NCBI GenBank assembly: GCA_964586785.1
Contig: CAZPHS010000017.1
Span: 1 to 42,181, forward strand
Source: SZUA-584 sp041656035
Lineage (GTDB): Bacteria; Bacillota; Clostridia; Christensenellales; SZUA-584
Direction: 5' to 3'
DNA length: 42,181 nucleotides
Part shown: in pieces, positions 15,990 through 24,107 of the stretch
How positions within the stretch are numbered: position 1 is the first letter of the stretch
How the letters are laid out: each line of letters starts with the position of its first letter
Program-made: the position numbers and the translations under genes
Notes under the pieces: model-generated
What the model was told of the DNA's origin: nothing
The model's database searches: none
What the model saw: only the letters and a program-made list of their open reading frames with translations

Positions 15990-17104
15990 GCATTATGTCG
16001 CGCACAATTAAATACAGGCTGAAAATGCTTTTGACAGGAGCGTATGGTTTGGCATGTATGGCGCTTGCGCTTATTATTGCCGCGTCTCCTTTTGCGGGTC
16101 TTATTATACCCGACGCGCTTATACCTATAGGCTGGATAGACAGGGACGGAACACAATATTCAAAACGCCTGCTTAATAACGTCAACGCTCTTGAAGTAGT
16201 TTGGGTTATGCATGGAGACGAGGACACTCTTACCGCCAATTTGCAGACAGGTCGCCTTGAGGCGGTGTTTATAGTAAAAGAAGGCTTTGAGGACTCAATG
16301 AAAAGCGGACAATATGAAGGCGCTTTAATAATGCTTCGTTCGCCTTTCAGCACGGCGGCGGGAGTTATTTCCGAAAGCGTAGGCGGCGAGGCGATGAACC
16401 TTTGGGTAACATGCGCAGCCGCTAAAGAGGGCGGCAAGCTTGGCGGCGAGAAGCTTTATAATCAGGTTTTCGAACATGTTGAGCTTGGCACGCAAACGCC
16501 CGTGTTAAAGATTGAAAGAATAAACGCGGCGGGACAGATGCATAAAGCGGAGCCGCTTCTGGACGCCGCAAAAATGTCGCTTAGGCTGTTAGCCGCGGTA
16601 GCCGGATTTTTTATGCTTACGGGGCTTATTATGCCGCGCAGGGAAAAGGATTTTTATTTAAGGCTTAAAACAAGAGGCTGCAGTATAGAAAGATTCAGAT
16701 TCTCAACCGCTGTTTCCGACGCCGTTTATATGCTGCCGTGCGCCGCGGTACCGCTTGCCGCTTTTGCGGTTTCGGGAGAAGGTCGGCTTGTTGCGCCCAT
16801 GTTTTTGCTCTTTGCGCTTTATCTTGTATCGTTGGGAGGTATTGCGGCGCTGACCGCGAAACTGCGCGAACAGACATCGCAGCTTCTTCTTATATCGCTT
16901 CTGACAATTGCCAATGTAATGCTTGGAGGGCTGCTTATGCCGCCGCCTTCATCCGGCGCGCTCGATATAATTGCGCATATGCTGCCCGCGCGATGGCTCT
17001 CGTCAACGGAAATACACGGCGTTCCGCTTTGCATTGCGGGGCTTGGGATATCCGCAGTTGTTTATAATTCTCTGCCGTTTATACTAAGACGCCGCGATAA
17101 CTGA
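15986..17104 (+). CDS. ABC-2 type permease subunit 2
   Basis: This 372-residue permease is shaped like the preceding gene: an N-terminal helix (LACMALALIIAASPFAGLII region), an extracytoplasmic loop of about 150 residues, and about five C-terminal membrane segments. GTG 15986 is preferred over the later ATG 15995 because AAAGGAGG lies 5 nt upstream of the GTG and the GTGA overlap with the first permease stop is typical. The loop contains DRDGTQYSKRLLNN and DEDTLTANLQTGRLEAVFIV, the pattern found in ABC-2 permeases whose loop resembles the same domain in subunit 1. It is the last gene of the exporter operon and converges with the Nudix gene 8 bp away. Confidence 0.83.
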   Translation: MSIMSRTIKYRLKMLLTGAYGLACMALALIIAASPFAGLIIPDALIPIGWIDRDGTQYSKRLLNNVNALEVVWVMHGDEDTLTANLQTGRLEAVFIVKEGFEDSMKSGQYEGALIMLRSPFSTAAGVISESVGGEAMNLWVTCAAAKEGGKLGGEKLYNQVFEHVELGTQTPVLKIERINAAGQMHKAEPLLDAAKMSLRLLAAVAGFFMLTGLIMPRREKDFYLRLKTRGCSIERFRFSTAVSDAVYMLPCAAVPLAAFAVSGEGRLVAPMFLLFALYLVSLGGIAALTAKLREQTSQLLLISLLTIANVMLGGLLMPPPSSGALDIIAHMLPARWLSSTEIHGVPLCIAGLGISAVVYNSLPFILRRRDN

Positions 17105-17112
17105 TACGGACT

Positions 17113-17787
17113 TTAAACAAAAAGCGTCTTGGCGCTCTTTTTTAAGCTTTCGTCGGCAAACGCTAAATCAAGCAAACCGTTTTGTACGCGCATCTTAATA
17201 TATTCATAAGAGTACGCTATAAGTTCTGCATGGTCCGCCGCGAGGCCCGCGCTGCCGACGCCCGTTATTTGCTGTATACGCCCTTTGGGGTACGATACAA
17301 CAGGACGGAGCGTTTCATGCCCGCTCAAAGTATATACTGCCGTTACACAGTCGTTATCGTCTTTAATTGTATAGTCCGAGAACGTGAACCATTCCGTTTC
17401 CGCCGCGTCGTCGCCGGCTTTAGCGCAAAGAGCCGATATATCCGCAATCCCGGTATAGTTCACCGATATCACCCGCTGCCTCGGGTCGCGCCCCGGCCTA
17501 CCGAAGGTGAACGCCTGCTCCAGATAAACACCCAATATTCCGGTTTCCTCAAAAAGCTCGCGATGCGCGCAGTCCTGTATATCCTCGTTTATTCCCACAA
17601 ACCCCCCGGGCAAAGCCCAGCGGTTTTTGAACGGATAATTGGCTCTGCGTATAAGCAGTATTTTAAGCGCGTTGCCGTCCAAGGCGAACAGCGCTATATC
17701 CGCCGCAACGGCAGGGTTTTGGTATTTGGAAGCGTCAAAATCATTTAAAAACTGCCGCTCTTTCGCGCATGACGGTATGTAATCCAT
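17113..17787 (-). CDS. Nudix hydrolase
   Basis: The 224-residue protein contains a perfect Nudix box in which Gly, then Glu after five residues, then RELFEETGI complete the GX5EX7REUXEEXGU pattern (about 64-86). It is preceded by NRWALPGG. The N-terminal ALFALDGNALKILLIRRANYPF and the later EWFTFSDY match the ADP-ribose pyrophosphatase/NrtR-like group. A C-terminal extension of about 60 residues might be a degenerate winged-helix as in NrtR, but I cannot support this. TAGGAGACGTTT precedes ATG 17787, 9 nt after mnmA. The substrate is probably a nucleoside diphosphate derivative. Confidence 0.88.
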   Translation of the reverse strand: MDYIPSCAKERQFLNDFDASKYQNPAVAADIALFALDGNALKILLIRRANYPFKNRWALPGGFVGINEDIQDCAHRELFEETGILGVYLEQAFTFGRPGRDPRQRVISVNYTGIADISALCAKAGDDAAETEWFTFSDYTIKDDNDCVTAVYTLSGHETLRPVVSYPKGRIQQITGVGSAGLAADHAELIAYSYEYIKMRVQNGLLDLAFADESLKKSAKTLFV

Positions 17788-17796
17788 AAACGTCTC

Positions 17797-18870
17797 CTAA
17801 AAAAACACTTTATCTATAACCCCGCCGCCTATGCATTCGTCGCCAATATAAAGCGAAGCGTACTGGCCGGGCGTAACCGCCCGCTGGAGAACCCTAAATT
17901 CTATAAGCGCGTCGTTTCCGTCCATTTTTACATTCACCTGCTGGTCTGCCTGGCGGTAACGGAATTTTGCCGCGCATTCAAATTCCGCCGCGGGTGGCGC
18001 TCCGGATATGAAGCTTATGCCCGCCGTCCTTAAGGCTTTCGAATAAAGCGCCTTTGTGTCTCCCTGTCCGACAATAAGGGTGTTCGAAGCCACGTCTTTA
18101 TCAACAACAAACCAACGTTCGTCCGCAAAGCCTTTGCGTCCGCCTACCCCAAGCCCGCGTCTTTGGCCTAAAGTATAATACATAACGCCATTATGCCGCC
18201 CTATAACAACTCCGCCCGTCGTTTTTATATCTCCCGGTTGCGCCGGCAGAAAGCCGGACAGAAATTCGCGGAATTTTCTCTCGCCTATAAAGCATATGCC
18301 CGTGGAATCTTTTTTGTCGGCGACGGGCAGTCCAAGCCGCCCGGCTAATTCGCGCACATTGTTTTTCCGCATATCGCCTATAGGAAAAAGCGCGTCGATA
18401 AGCTGCGTTTTTTTTAGCATACACAGAAAATATGTCTGGTCCTTTTTTGTATCGGCCGCTTTGTAAAGGCGCCCGCCAAGTGTTTTGGCGTAATGCCCAG
18501 TGGCAAGGCGTTCCGCTCCAATAGCGCGCGAATAATCAAGAAATACGGCGAACTTGATTTGAGAATTGCACAGCACATCGGGATTCGGCGTGCGGCCGCG
18601 GCGGTATTCGTCAAGAAAGTATGAAAAAACGCGGTCAGAATACTCTTTTTCAAAATTCACGGTATGGTACGTTATTTTTAATTGCGAGCAGATTTTTTGA
18701 ACGTCCTCAAAGTCCCGCGCCGCGCTGCAGCCTTTGCCGTCATCCTGCCAGTTTTTCATGAATACGCCTATTACGTCGTATCCCTGCTGTTGTAAAATAT
18801 AAGCGGCGACGGCGGAATCAACACCGCCGGACATTCCGCAAACTACTCGTTTCTTTTTGTTTTCTCTCAA
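17797..18870 (-). CDS. mnmA: tRNA-specific 2-thiouridylase MnmA
   Basis: MnmA adds sulfur to C2 of uridine 34 in tRNA-Lys, -Glu and -Gln, using a persulfide from a cysteine desulfurase. The 357-residue length is standard. The PP-loop is GMSGGVDSAVAAY (about 12-24). The two catalytic cysteines lie in PNPDVLCNSQIKF and STGICFIGERKF. The central GHYAK and the C-terminal beta-barrel (QRRGLGVGGRKGF) are present. It overlaps the DUF3842 gene by ATGA and is followed by the Nudix gene. No iscS/nifS-like desulfurase is beside it. Confidence 0.97.
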   Translation of the reverse strand: MRENKKKRVVCGMSGGVDSAVAAYILQQQGYDVIGVFMKNWQDDGKGCSAARDFEDVQKICSQLKITYHTVNFEKEYSDRVFSYFLDEYRRGRTPNPDVLCNSQIKFAVFLDYSRAIGAERLATGHYAKTLGGRLYKAADTKKDQTYFLCMLKKTQLIDALFPIGDMRKNNVRELAGRLGLPVADKKDSTGICFIGERKFREFLSGFLPAQPGDIKTTGGVVIGRHNGVMYYTLGQRRGLGVGGRKGFADERWFVVDKDVASNTLIVGQGDTKALYSKALRTAGISFISGAPPAAEFECAAKFRYRQADQQVNVKMDGNDALIEFRVLQRAVTPGQYASLYIGDECIGGGVIDKVFF

Positions 18871-19337
18871 GGCGCTGCCTCCGTATGGGCGTTGCCGCCG
18901 TCAGTCGGGCAGTTTGTTATGTCATTTTCAAACAATGAACATACATAGTCCGCCGCAGCCTCAATAAGCCCTGTTATGCCAATACCCTCGGCCCCAGGTA
19001 TATAATAGTTGCACTTTGATATAGGTATAAGTATCTTTTTCGCATTGCTTTGCGAAACCGCTTTCGCAATCCTTGGCGTTATCTCACCAAGCATACTATA
19101 TGCCGCTATTATGCCTATACCGCCTATTATTACATCAGCCGAAGACACTTTACCGCAGATGGCGTTTTCACCGGTCGCGAAAGCATCCGCACCGCTTTTT
19201 TTCATAGCGCCGGTAGCCCTTTTGTTGGTGCCGAGCGCCGTTACGCGCGCGCGCGCGCCGCATTTCTCGGCAAGTTTTTTTACAATGGCGGCGCCAAGGC
19301 CTCCGCCTTGGGCATCCAGTACTACTATATTGAGCAT
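18867..19337 (-). CDS. DUF3842 family protein
   Basis: This 156-residue protein starts MLNIVVLDAQGGGLGAAIVKKL, a dinucleotide-like glycine-rich opening that I associate with the DUF3842 family of Firmicutes. The body includes a small Rossmann-like alternation (ADVIIGGIGIIAAYSMLGEI). No function is known. ATG 19337 is chosen because AAAGGGA lies 6 nt upstream; an earlier in-frame ATG at 19382 lies upstream of the promoter's -10. It leads the mnmA-Nudix operon and is coupled to mnmA by ATGA, so a link with tRNA thiolation is possible but unproven. Confidence 0.75.
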   Translation of the reverse strand: MLNIVVLDAQGGGLGAAIVKKLAEKCGARARVTALGTNKRATGAMKKSGADAFATGENAICGKVSSADVIIGGIGIIAAYSMLGEITPRIAKAVSQSNAKKILIPISKCNYYIPGAEGIGITGLIEAAADYVCSLFENDITNCPTDGGNAHTEAAP

Positions 19338-19358
19338 GTAAATCCCTTTCTGTTTGGC

Positions 19359-19387
19359 ATTATACCGCATACAAAGCGCCATGGCAA
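19359..19387 (-). promoter_or_regulatory. Promoter of the DUF3842-mnmA-Nudix operon
   Basis: On the minus strand: TTGCCA (19387-19382), a 17-nt spacer and perfect TATAAT (19364-19359), 21 nt upstream of ATG 19337. Confidence 0.75.
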
Positions 19388-19443
19388 TAAACGACAGTTT
19401 CGCTTACTATGTATTCACTAATTCGGAGTAAAAAATGTTTTGC

Positions 19444-19472
19444 TTTAATAAACAAAAGATTTGAGATATAAT
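19444..19472 (+). promoter_or_regulatory. Promoter of fba
   Basis: TATAAT (19467-19472) lies about 40 nt upstream of the fba ATG. The best -35 at 17-nt spacing is TTTAAT (19444-19449), which is weak. Confidence 0.5.
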
Positions 19473-19512
19473 ACCGTAGGACAAGTTTTCATTAATTTAA
19501 GGAGGAAATAAC

Positions 19513-20442
19513 ATGCCACTGGTAACGAGTACAAAAATGTTTAAAGACGCGTATGAAGGCGGTTACGCAATAGGCGCGTTTAATGTAAACAACATGGAAA
19601 TAGTTCAGGGAATAACCGAGGCGGCCAAGGAGCTAAATGCCCCGCTTATTCTTCAGGTATCCAAAGGCGCAAGATCTTATGCTAACCCTATTTATTTAAG
19701 AAAACTGGTTGAGGCGGCGCTTGAAGACACCGGTCTGCCTATCTGCCTTCATCTTGACCACGGCGATACATTTGAAATATGCAAAGATTGCATAGATTCC
19801 GGCTTTACATCCGTAATGATAGACGGGTCTCATCATTCTTTTGAGGAAAACATCGCGCTTACGAAAAAAGTCGTCGAATACGCGCACGATAATGGTGTTG
19901 TCGTTGAGGCCGAGCTTGGGCGTTTAGAGGGCGTCGAAGACGAAATAAAGGTTTCCGCCGAAGACGCTTCTTACACCCGTCCGGAAGAGGTTGAAGAGTT
20001 CGTCGGCAGAACGGGCGTAGATTCGCTCGCAATCGCTATAGGGACAAGCCACGGCGCTTTCAAGTTTAAGGGGGAACCCAAACTGCGGTTTGACATACTT
20101 GAAAAAATAGAAAAGAAGATTCCCGGATTTCCTATAGTGCTGCACGGCGCGTCTTCGGTAATTCCCGAACTTGTGGACATAATAAATAAAAACGGCGGCG
20201 ATATGCCCGGGGCAAGGGGCGTGCCCGAAGAAATGCTCCGCCAGGCCGCAAGAAGCGCCGTATGCAAAATCAATATAGACTCTGATTTGCGGCTTGCGAT
20301 GACCGCGATGATAAGGCAGCATTTTGCGCAGAATCCTTCTCATTTCGACCCGCGTCAGTATTTAAAACCGGCGCGCGCCGCAATAAAAGAGCTTGTTAAG
20401 CACAAAATTGAGGCGGTGCTTGGCTGCGCGGGCAAGGCTTAA
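19513..20442 (+). CDS. fba: Class II fructose-1,6-bisphosphate aldolase
   Basis: This zinc-dependent aldolase interconverts fructose-1,6-bisphosphate with DHAP and glyceraldehyde-3-phosphate. The 309-residue protein has YAIGAFNVNNMEIVQ near the N-terminus, the catalytic/zinc region HLDHGDTFE, VVEAELGRLEG, zinc-ligand motif AIGTSHGAFKF and HGASSVIPE. C-terminal KINIDSDLRLAMT matches phosphate binding. AAGGAGG precedes ATG 19513 with good spacing. It appears monocistronic, with its own promoter and a strong terminator. Close relatives of the same fold act on tagatose-1,6-bisphosphate, but the standalone locus and sequence favour the glycolytic enzyme. Confidence 0.95.
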   Translation: MPLVTSTKMFKDAYEGGYAIGAFNVNNMEIVQGITEAAKELNAPLILQVSKGARSYANPIYLRKLVEAALEDTGLPICLHLDHGDTFEICKDCIDSGFTSVMIDGSHHSFEENIALTKKVVEYAHDNGVVVEAELGRLEGVEDEIKVSAEDASYTRPEEVEEFVGRTGVDSLAIAIGTSHGAFKFKGEPKLRFDILEKIEKKIPGFPIVLHGASSVIPELVDIINKNGGDMPGARGVPEEMLRQAARSAVCKINIDSDLRLAMTAMIRQHFAQNPSHFDPRQYLKPARAAIKELVKHKIEAVLGCAGKA

Positions 20443-20458
20443 GGAACAAAACTTTCAT

Positions 20459-20492
20459 ATCCGGCGCCGAGGATTCGCGCGCCGGATTTTTC
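20459..20492 (+). terminator. Rho-independent terminator of fba
   Basis: TCCGGCGC (20460-20467) pairs with GCGCCGGA (20479-20486), extended by an A-T pair and followed by five T's. Confidence 0.88.
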
Positions 20493-20611
20493 ATGCCTTT
20501 TTATAGTGCGCAATATTAACAACAACATTATAAATCAGCACCTCGCATAGTATTAAATAAACACAGGGCGTATACAAGCTTTGGGTAAATACATAAGCCG
20601 GAGGCGCGTGC

Positions 20612-20887
20612 ATGGGTCTTGGCGTCAATATGCTTGAAGTGCTTATTTTTGCATTGGGTCTTATAACTTTATATGTTATAGGCTGGCTTTTGCTGGTTCC
20701 GTTTAAATTGCTTTTTAAAGCGGTTTGCAGCAGTCTGCTGGGGGCGGCGGTTCTGTTGCTGATAAATATTTTTGGCGGGTTCTTTTCCGTCACAATTGCA
20801 ATTAATCCTTTAAGCGCGTTTATTACCGGATATTTTGGTTTACCGGGAATTATACTGCTGCTTATTATCAAGCTGATAATTCCGTAA
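20612..20887 (+). CDS. BofA-like pro-sigma-K processing inhibitor family protein
   Basis: This small integral membrane protein (91 residues) has about three hydrophobic segments. The C-terminal part INPLSAFITGYFGLPGIILLL matches the BofA family signature (Asn-Pro, then GxLGxPGxxLL). In Bacillus subtilis, BofA holds the SpoIVFB protease inactive in the forespore outer membrane during sporulation. GGAGG lies about 8 nt upstream of ATG 20612. SpoIVFA/FB are not in the window, and BofA-like proteins also occur where sigma-K processing differs, so the exact role is uncertain. The gene stands alone between the fba terminator and the hydrolase promoter. Confidence 0.8.
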   Translation: MGLGVNMLEVLIFALGLITLYVIGWLLLVPFKLLFKAVCSSLLGAAVLLLINIFGGFFSVTIAINPLSAFITGYFGLPGIILLLIIKLIIP

Positions 20888-20951
20888 CACCCGCAGCCGC
20901 GGCGCAATCATTACTATCCGCGGATTGGCGAAATCACGCAATCAGCCATAT

Positions 20952-20980
20952 TTGACAAAAGAAATCGCATTGATTATAAT
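20952..20980 (+). promoter_or_regulatory. Consensus sigma-A promoter of the alpha/beta hydrolase gene
   Basis: Perfect TTGACA (20952-20957), 17-nt spacer, perfect TATAAT (20975-20980). Transcription would start near 20987, giving a leader of about 130 nt before ATG 21117. The leader holds CCGTGAAAAGCC and GGCGGGATAATACGCC, and could be structured. Confidence 0.85.
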
Positions 20981-21116
20981 TGGATATAACTGCTAACCCA
21001 TTGATTATAAGCAAAATATCACCGTGAAAAGCCGCTGCCCTGGCGGGATAATACGCCAAAGAGGAATGATTAACCGAAAGCAATGTGCCAGAGGAAGTAA
21101 ACAGGAGGACATCCCT

Positions 21117-22313
21117 ATGCCAAATACATCCCGTTTCGCAGACCTTTTCCCTGTGGCGTTCTATAATGATATTCACCACGACTTCGGCATGAATTTTCAG
21201 ATGAACCGCTGCTACAACTTCTCCAACGACGACGAAATGCTCGCCGAAATGCGTAAAGTCAGCCCGCGCATTCACGGCTGCGGAGAGTTCATTACCGAGT
21301 TTGAAAACCTTTATCGGAGATCGCTTGAAAGCGGCCGCATACTTCGTGCCGCCCATTATTTGCGAATGGCGGAATTCTATATGACGCCCGACAACCCGAA
21401 AAAAGATGAGTACCGTAAACAATTCATCTTCTTAATGCGGGAGCATTACAACATAAGTGATGACCTCCGCCACCTTGTACCGTATGAAAGCGGCGTGATG
21501 TCAGCATACCGCTTTACGCCTGAAAACCCCAAAGGCACGTTTGTCATGTTTGGTGGATTCGACAGCTATGCTGAGGAGATGTTTAAAACCATACTGGCTA
21601 TGAAATCGGCAGGCTTTGACGTGGTGTTCTTCGACGGACCCGGTCAGGGCGCAACGCTTGAGGACAGCCATATACCGATGACGCATGAATGGGAAAAACC
21701 GGTGAAATCTATACTTGATTATTTTCACCTTGACAACGTGACGCTAATTGGCGTTTCGCTCGGCGGATGTCTTGTCATGCGAGCTGCGGCGTATGACAAG
21801 CGGGTAAAGCGCGTGGTCGCGGATGACGTTTGCACCGACTTCTTTGAAACGCTCCTGCGGCAGTTCCCCGCGAAAAGCCGTAAACTTGTTGCATTTCTCG
21901 TCAAGCGCAAAAACGCGCTTCACGCCGCCGTTATCAACAGCTTCATCCGTAAACTATGCAAAAAAAGCCTCATGCTCGAATGGGGCGTGGCTCAGGGAAT
22001 GCACGTTATGGGTACGAATACTCCGTATGAATTCTTACGGAAATGCACGTTGTTCAGCACTTTGGATGTATCATCGCTCGTAACACAGGATGTCCTGCTA
22101 ATGTGCGGGCAAGAAGATCACTATATTCCTCTTCGCCAGTTTTACGAGCAACAACGTGGGCTAACCAAGGTCCGCTCGCTTACGGCACGGTTATTCACCA
22201 AATACGAAACGGCCCAAAATCATTGTCAGCTTGGAAACGTCGGGCTTTCTGTCGAGGTAATTGTGGACTGGGCGGAACGGAGAACAAATTATAAGAAAAA
22301 GCCGTGTATATAA
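21117..22313 (+). CDS. Alpha/beta hydrolase (FrsA/esterase-like)
   Basis: The 398-residue protein has a serine hydrolase fold. The nucleophile elbow is GVSLGG (Ser at about 219), preceded by the FVMFGGFDSYAEE and FDGPGQGATLED segments. The acid is probably Asp in LLMCGQEDHYIPL and the histidine is in AQNHCQLGN. An N-terminal helical region of about 130 residues precedes the core, as in FrsA-type or dipeptidyl-peptidase-like hydrolases. ATG 21117 follows AGGAGG by 8 nt; the in-frame extension to 21024 lies in the leader. The substrate is unknown. It is transcribed alone from a consensus promoter and converges with the PP2C gene. Confidence 0.85.
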   Translation: MPNTSRFADLFPVAFYNDIHHDFGMNFQMNRCYNFSNDDEMLAEMRKVSPRIHGCGEFITEFENLYRRSLESGRILRAAHYLRMAEFYMTPDNPKKDEYRKQFIFLMREHYNISDDLRHLVPYESGVMSAYRFTPENPKGTFVMFGGFDSYAEEMFKTILAMKSAGFDVVFFDGPGQGATLEDSHIPMTHEWEKPVKSILDYFHLDNVTLIGVSLGGCLVMRAAAYDKRVKRVVADDVCTDFFETLLRQFPAKSRKLVAFLVKRKNALHAAVINSFIRKLCKKSLMLEWGVAQGMHVMGTNTPYEFLRKCTLFSTLDVSSLVTQDVLLMCGQEDHYIPLRQFYEQQRGLTKVRSLTARLFTKYETAQNHCQLGNVGLSVEVIVDWAERRTNYKKKPCI

Positions 22314-22326
22314 CAGCCTAAGCTTT

Positions 22327-23415
22327 CTACTCCGCGTCCCTCTCGCACAGCAGCATCGTAACATCGTCCGCGCGGGTTTGAGTAAATTTCTTTTTTATTT
22401 CGCCCAAAAGCTGTTTACCATGAATCGCGTCGTTTTGCAGTATATCGTTCAAATCCTGGCTTGAGGCCTGCTCGGTATGTATACCGTCAAGACCGTCGGT
22501 ATAGAGGAACAGACGCTCTCCCCTCCTAAGTATTCCGCTTATCTCGCTGCGCCTTGAGTTGTCAACCCAGCGGCATATAGGAGTGCCGGGCAGCAGTATT
22601 TCGCTTAAGCGCCCGTTGCCGGCAATAAGCGGCGGAACGCTGTGCCCCGCGTTGGCGCAAACAAACGCGCCCGTTTTTGGATTTAGCGCGACAATAAAAA
22701 TAGTTATGTAGATGCTTTCTTCGGTGTTTAGTTCTTCAAACGAATCCTGAATGTTATGCAGCACCTGCGCGGGTGATACCCCGGCCGCCTTGCATTGCGC
22801 AAACATCTCCTGCCTTAGATAAACGGTAAGCATTGCCGGCATAACGCCGTGCCCCGAAACATCGGCAATATACATAATAACGCGCCCATCCCGGGTTTGA
22901 AAGCAATCGTACATATCTCCGCCCAAAGCCTCGCAAGGCAGAAATTCCGCCGCAAAGTGATACCCTTTAATCTGCGGCAGGTTATGACGCAAAATAGAAA
23001 GCTGAAGGCTTCGCGCTATTTCAAGATCCTTCATCATTCGCGAGTTGTTGGCCATCAGCTTTTCTTTTAAATTCTGTTCTTTTGTAATATCGCTGTATAT
23101 CTCAAGTGCGTAATACCGGCCTTCAAATTCTACCGGCCCCGCGCTGACCGAATAAATTCTGCCCCGCACCTGAGCGATGGTATTATACCTTCGATTATCG
23201 CGTATGCATTTTTCTGCAATGCACTCGCCGCAATGCCTGGAAGCCCCGGGCAGCTTCTCGCATCTTGTCCCCTTGCCTGAGCTAAACCTCTCTCGTAAAG
23301 CGGCGTTGGAAAATAATATGTTGCCTTTCTCATCAAGCACGCGCACCATATCGGGTATCTCATCAAGCACCGCAACGGAAAAGACGTTTGAGCAAAACTC
23401 AACGCTATCCTGCAT
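22327..23415 (-). CDS. PAS-domain PP2C (SpoIIE/RsbU-type) serine phosphatase
   Basis: The 362-residue protein has an N-terminal PAS-like domain (about 10-130, DEIPDMVRVLDEKGNILFSN) with a cysteine cluster (Cys in GTRCEKL, SRHCGECIAEKC). A PP2C/SpoIIE phosphatase domain (about 150-360) carries metal motifs GGDMYDCF and YIADVSGHGVMPAML, and later FLYTDGLDGI. Such phosphatases dephosphorylate anti-anti-sigma factors in partner-switching systems; none of the usual partners (RsbV/RsbW or SpoIIAA/AB) is nearby. No membrane helices are present, unlike SpoIIE itself. The Cys cluster could sense redox or metal, which is inference. The Spo0E-like gene lies just upstream on the same strand. Confidence 0.9.
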   Translation of the reverse strand: MQDSVEFCSNVFSVAVLDEIPDMVRVLDEKGNILFSNAALRERFSSGKGTRCEKLPGASRHCGECIAEKCIRDNRRYNTIAQVRGRIYSVSAGPVEFEGRYYALEIYSDITKEQNLKEKLMANNSRMMKDLEIARSLQLSILRHNLPQIKGYHFAAEFLPCEALGGDMYDCFQTRDGRVIMYIADVSGHGVMPAMLTVYLRQEMFAQCKAAGVSPAQVLHNIQDSFEELNTEESIYITIFIVALNPKTGAFVCANAGHSVPPLIAGNGRLSEILLPGTPICRWVDNSRRSEISGILRRGERLFLYTDGLDGIHTEQASSQDLNDILQNDAIHGKQLLGEIKKKFTQTRADDVTMLLCERDAE

Positions 23416-23504
23416 ATCAATTACCCCACAACAAATAAATGATAAATATAATTTTTTAGCTTTAGCCGCCGGTTGCTTTTTACGGCGGCAAAAAATAAAG
23501 TACG

Positions 23505-23771
23505 TTATTCGGCATATAAAACAGGCTTATGCCGCGCGTACATTTCATCAAGCTTCATTCTATCAACTATAATTCTGTCTGTAATTGAGCTTTGTTTAAG
23601 TATTTTGATATCCGTACCAAGATTGGCGGTTTTACCGCCGGCGAAACTCTCGGCAATCATATCCTCAAGTATTTTTTGTTCCGTCTTAAGCTGCTTGCAG
23701 AGAATATTCTTTTTACAGTTGTAAACCTCACGGTGTAAACTAACGGCCTTTCGCCGATTTGGATTTTCCAT
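23505..23771 (-). CDS. Spo0E-like small protein (putative aspartyl-phosphate phosphatase)
   Basis: An 88-residue product from ATG 23771 (GGGGG about 7 nt upstream). Its C-terminal half reads as two helices, EQKILEDMIAESF and KILKQSSITDRIIVDRMK. The second fits the Spo0E-family SxxxD signature (S-S-I-T-D followed by RII), which removes phosphate from Spo0A~P in bacilli. The frame is open up to 23933, so a longer N-terminus (for example ATG 23912) cannot be excluded. It precedes the PAS-PP2C gene on the same strand with 89 nt between, suggesting one phospho-signalling unit. Family assignment is by motif and length only. Confidence 0.5.
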   Translation of the reverse strand: MENPNRRKAVSLHREVYNCKKNILCKQLKTEQKILEDMIAESFAGGKTANLGTDIKILKQSSITDRIIVDRMKLDEMYARHKPVLYAE

Positions 23772-24013
23772 ATTAATACCCCCAACACGCTTACCTAATA
23801 ATACAGAATAAACCAACTTACGCTTCATCTGCTTATAAGCTTCCCCCCTCACACTGTCGGGAAGCTTCTGCAGTATTTTACGCTTTCCGATATAACTTTC
23901 GCGAAAAGCCATTCGGTTGCAGTATAGTACCACTGTGATGTCATTATCTTGTTATGTTTATGTAATACACTACAGCTTTATAATATCACACATATTAAAG
24001 CAGTTGTATAGTG

Positions 24014-24021
24014 TTTCGACA
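24014..24021 (-). promoter_or_regulatory. Possible Spo0A binding box (0A box)
   Basis: TGTCGAAA on the minus strand matches the consensus 0A box TGTCGAA. It lies about 240 nt upstream of the Spo0E-like start, in the AT-rich region 23934-24107. A 7-mer is expected several times per 42 kb by chance, so support is weak. Confidence 0.25.
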
Positions 24022-24107
24022 AAAATAGTTAAAAAATCTTTTGTATTAGCTGTATATAAATAAAAAGTTGACAAAAATGGGGGTGCTTTAGCTCATATTG
24101 GTGTACG

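Noticed and set aside
19249..19260. GCGCGCGCGC run in the DUF3842 gene considered as a simple repeat
   Set aside because: It is a short alanine/arginine codon run inside a coding sequence and has no evident separate role.
19924..20343. 139-codon antisense frame inside fba
   Set aside because: Opposite a clearly conserved aldolase and lacking a ribosome site.
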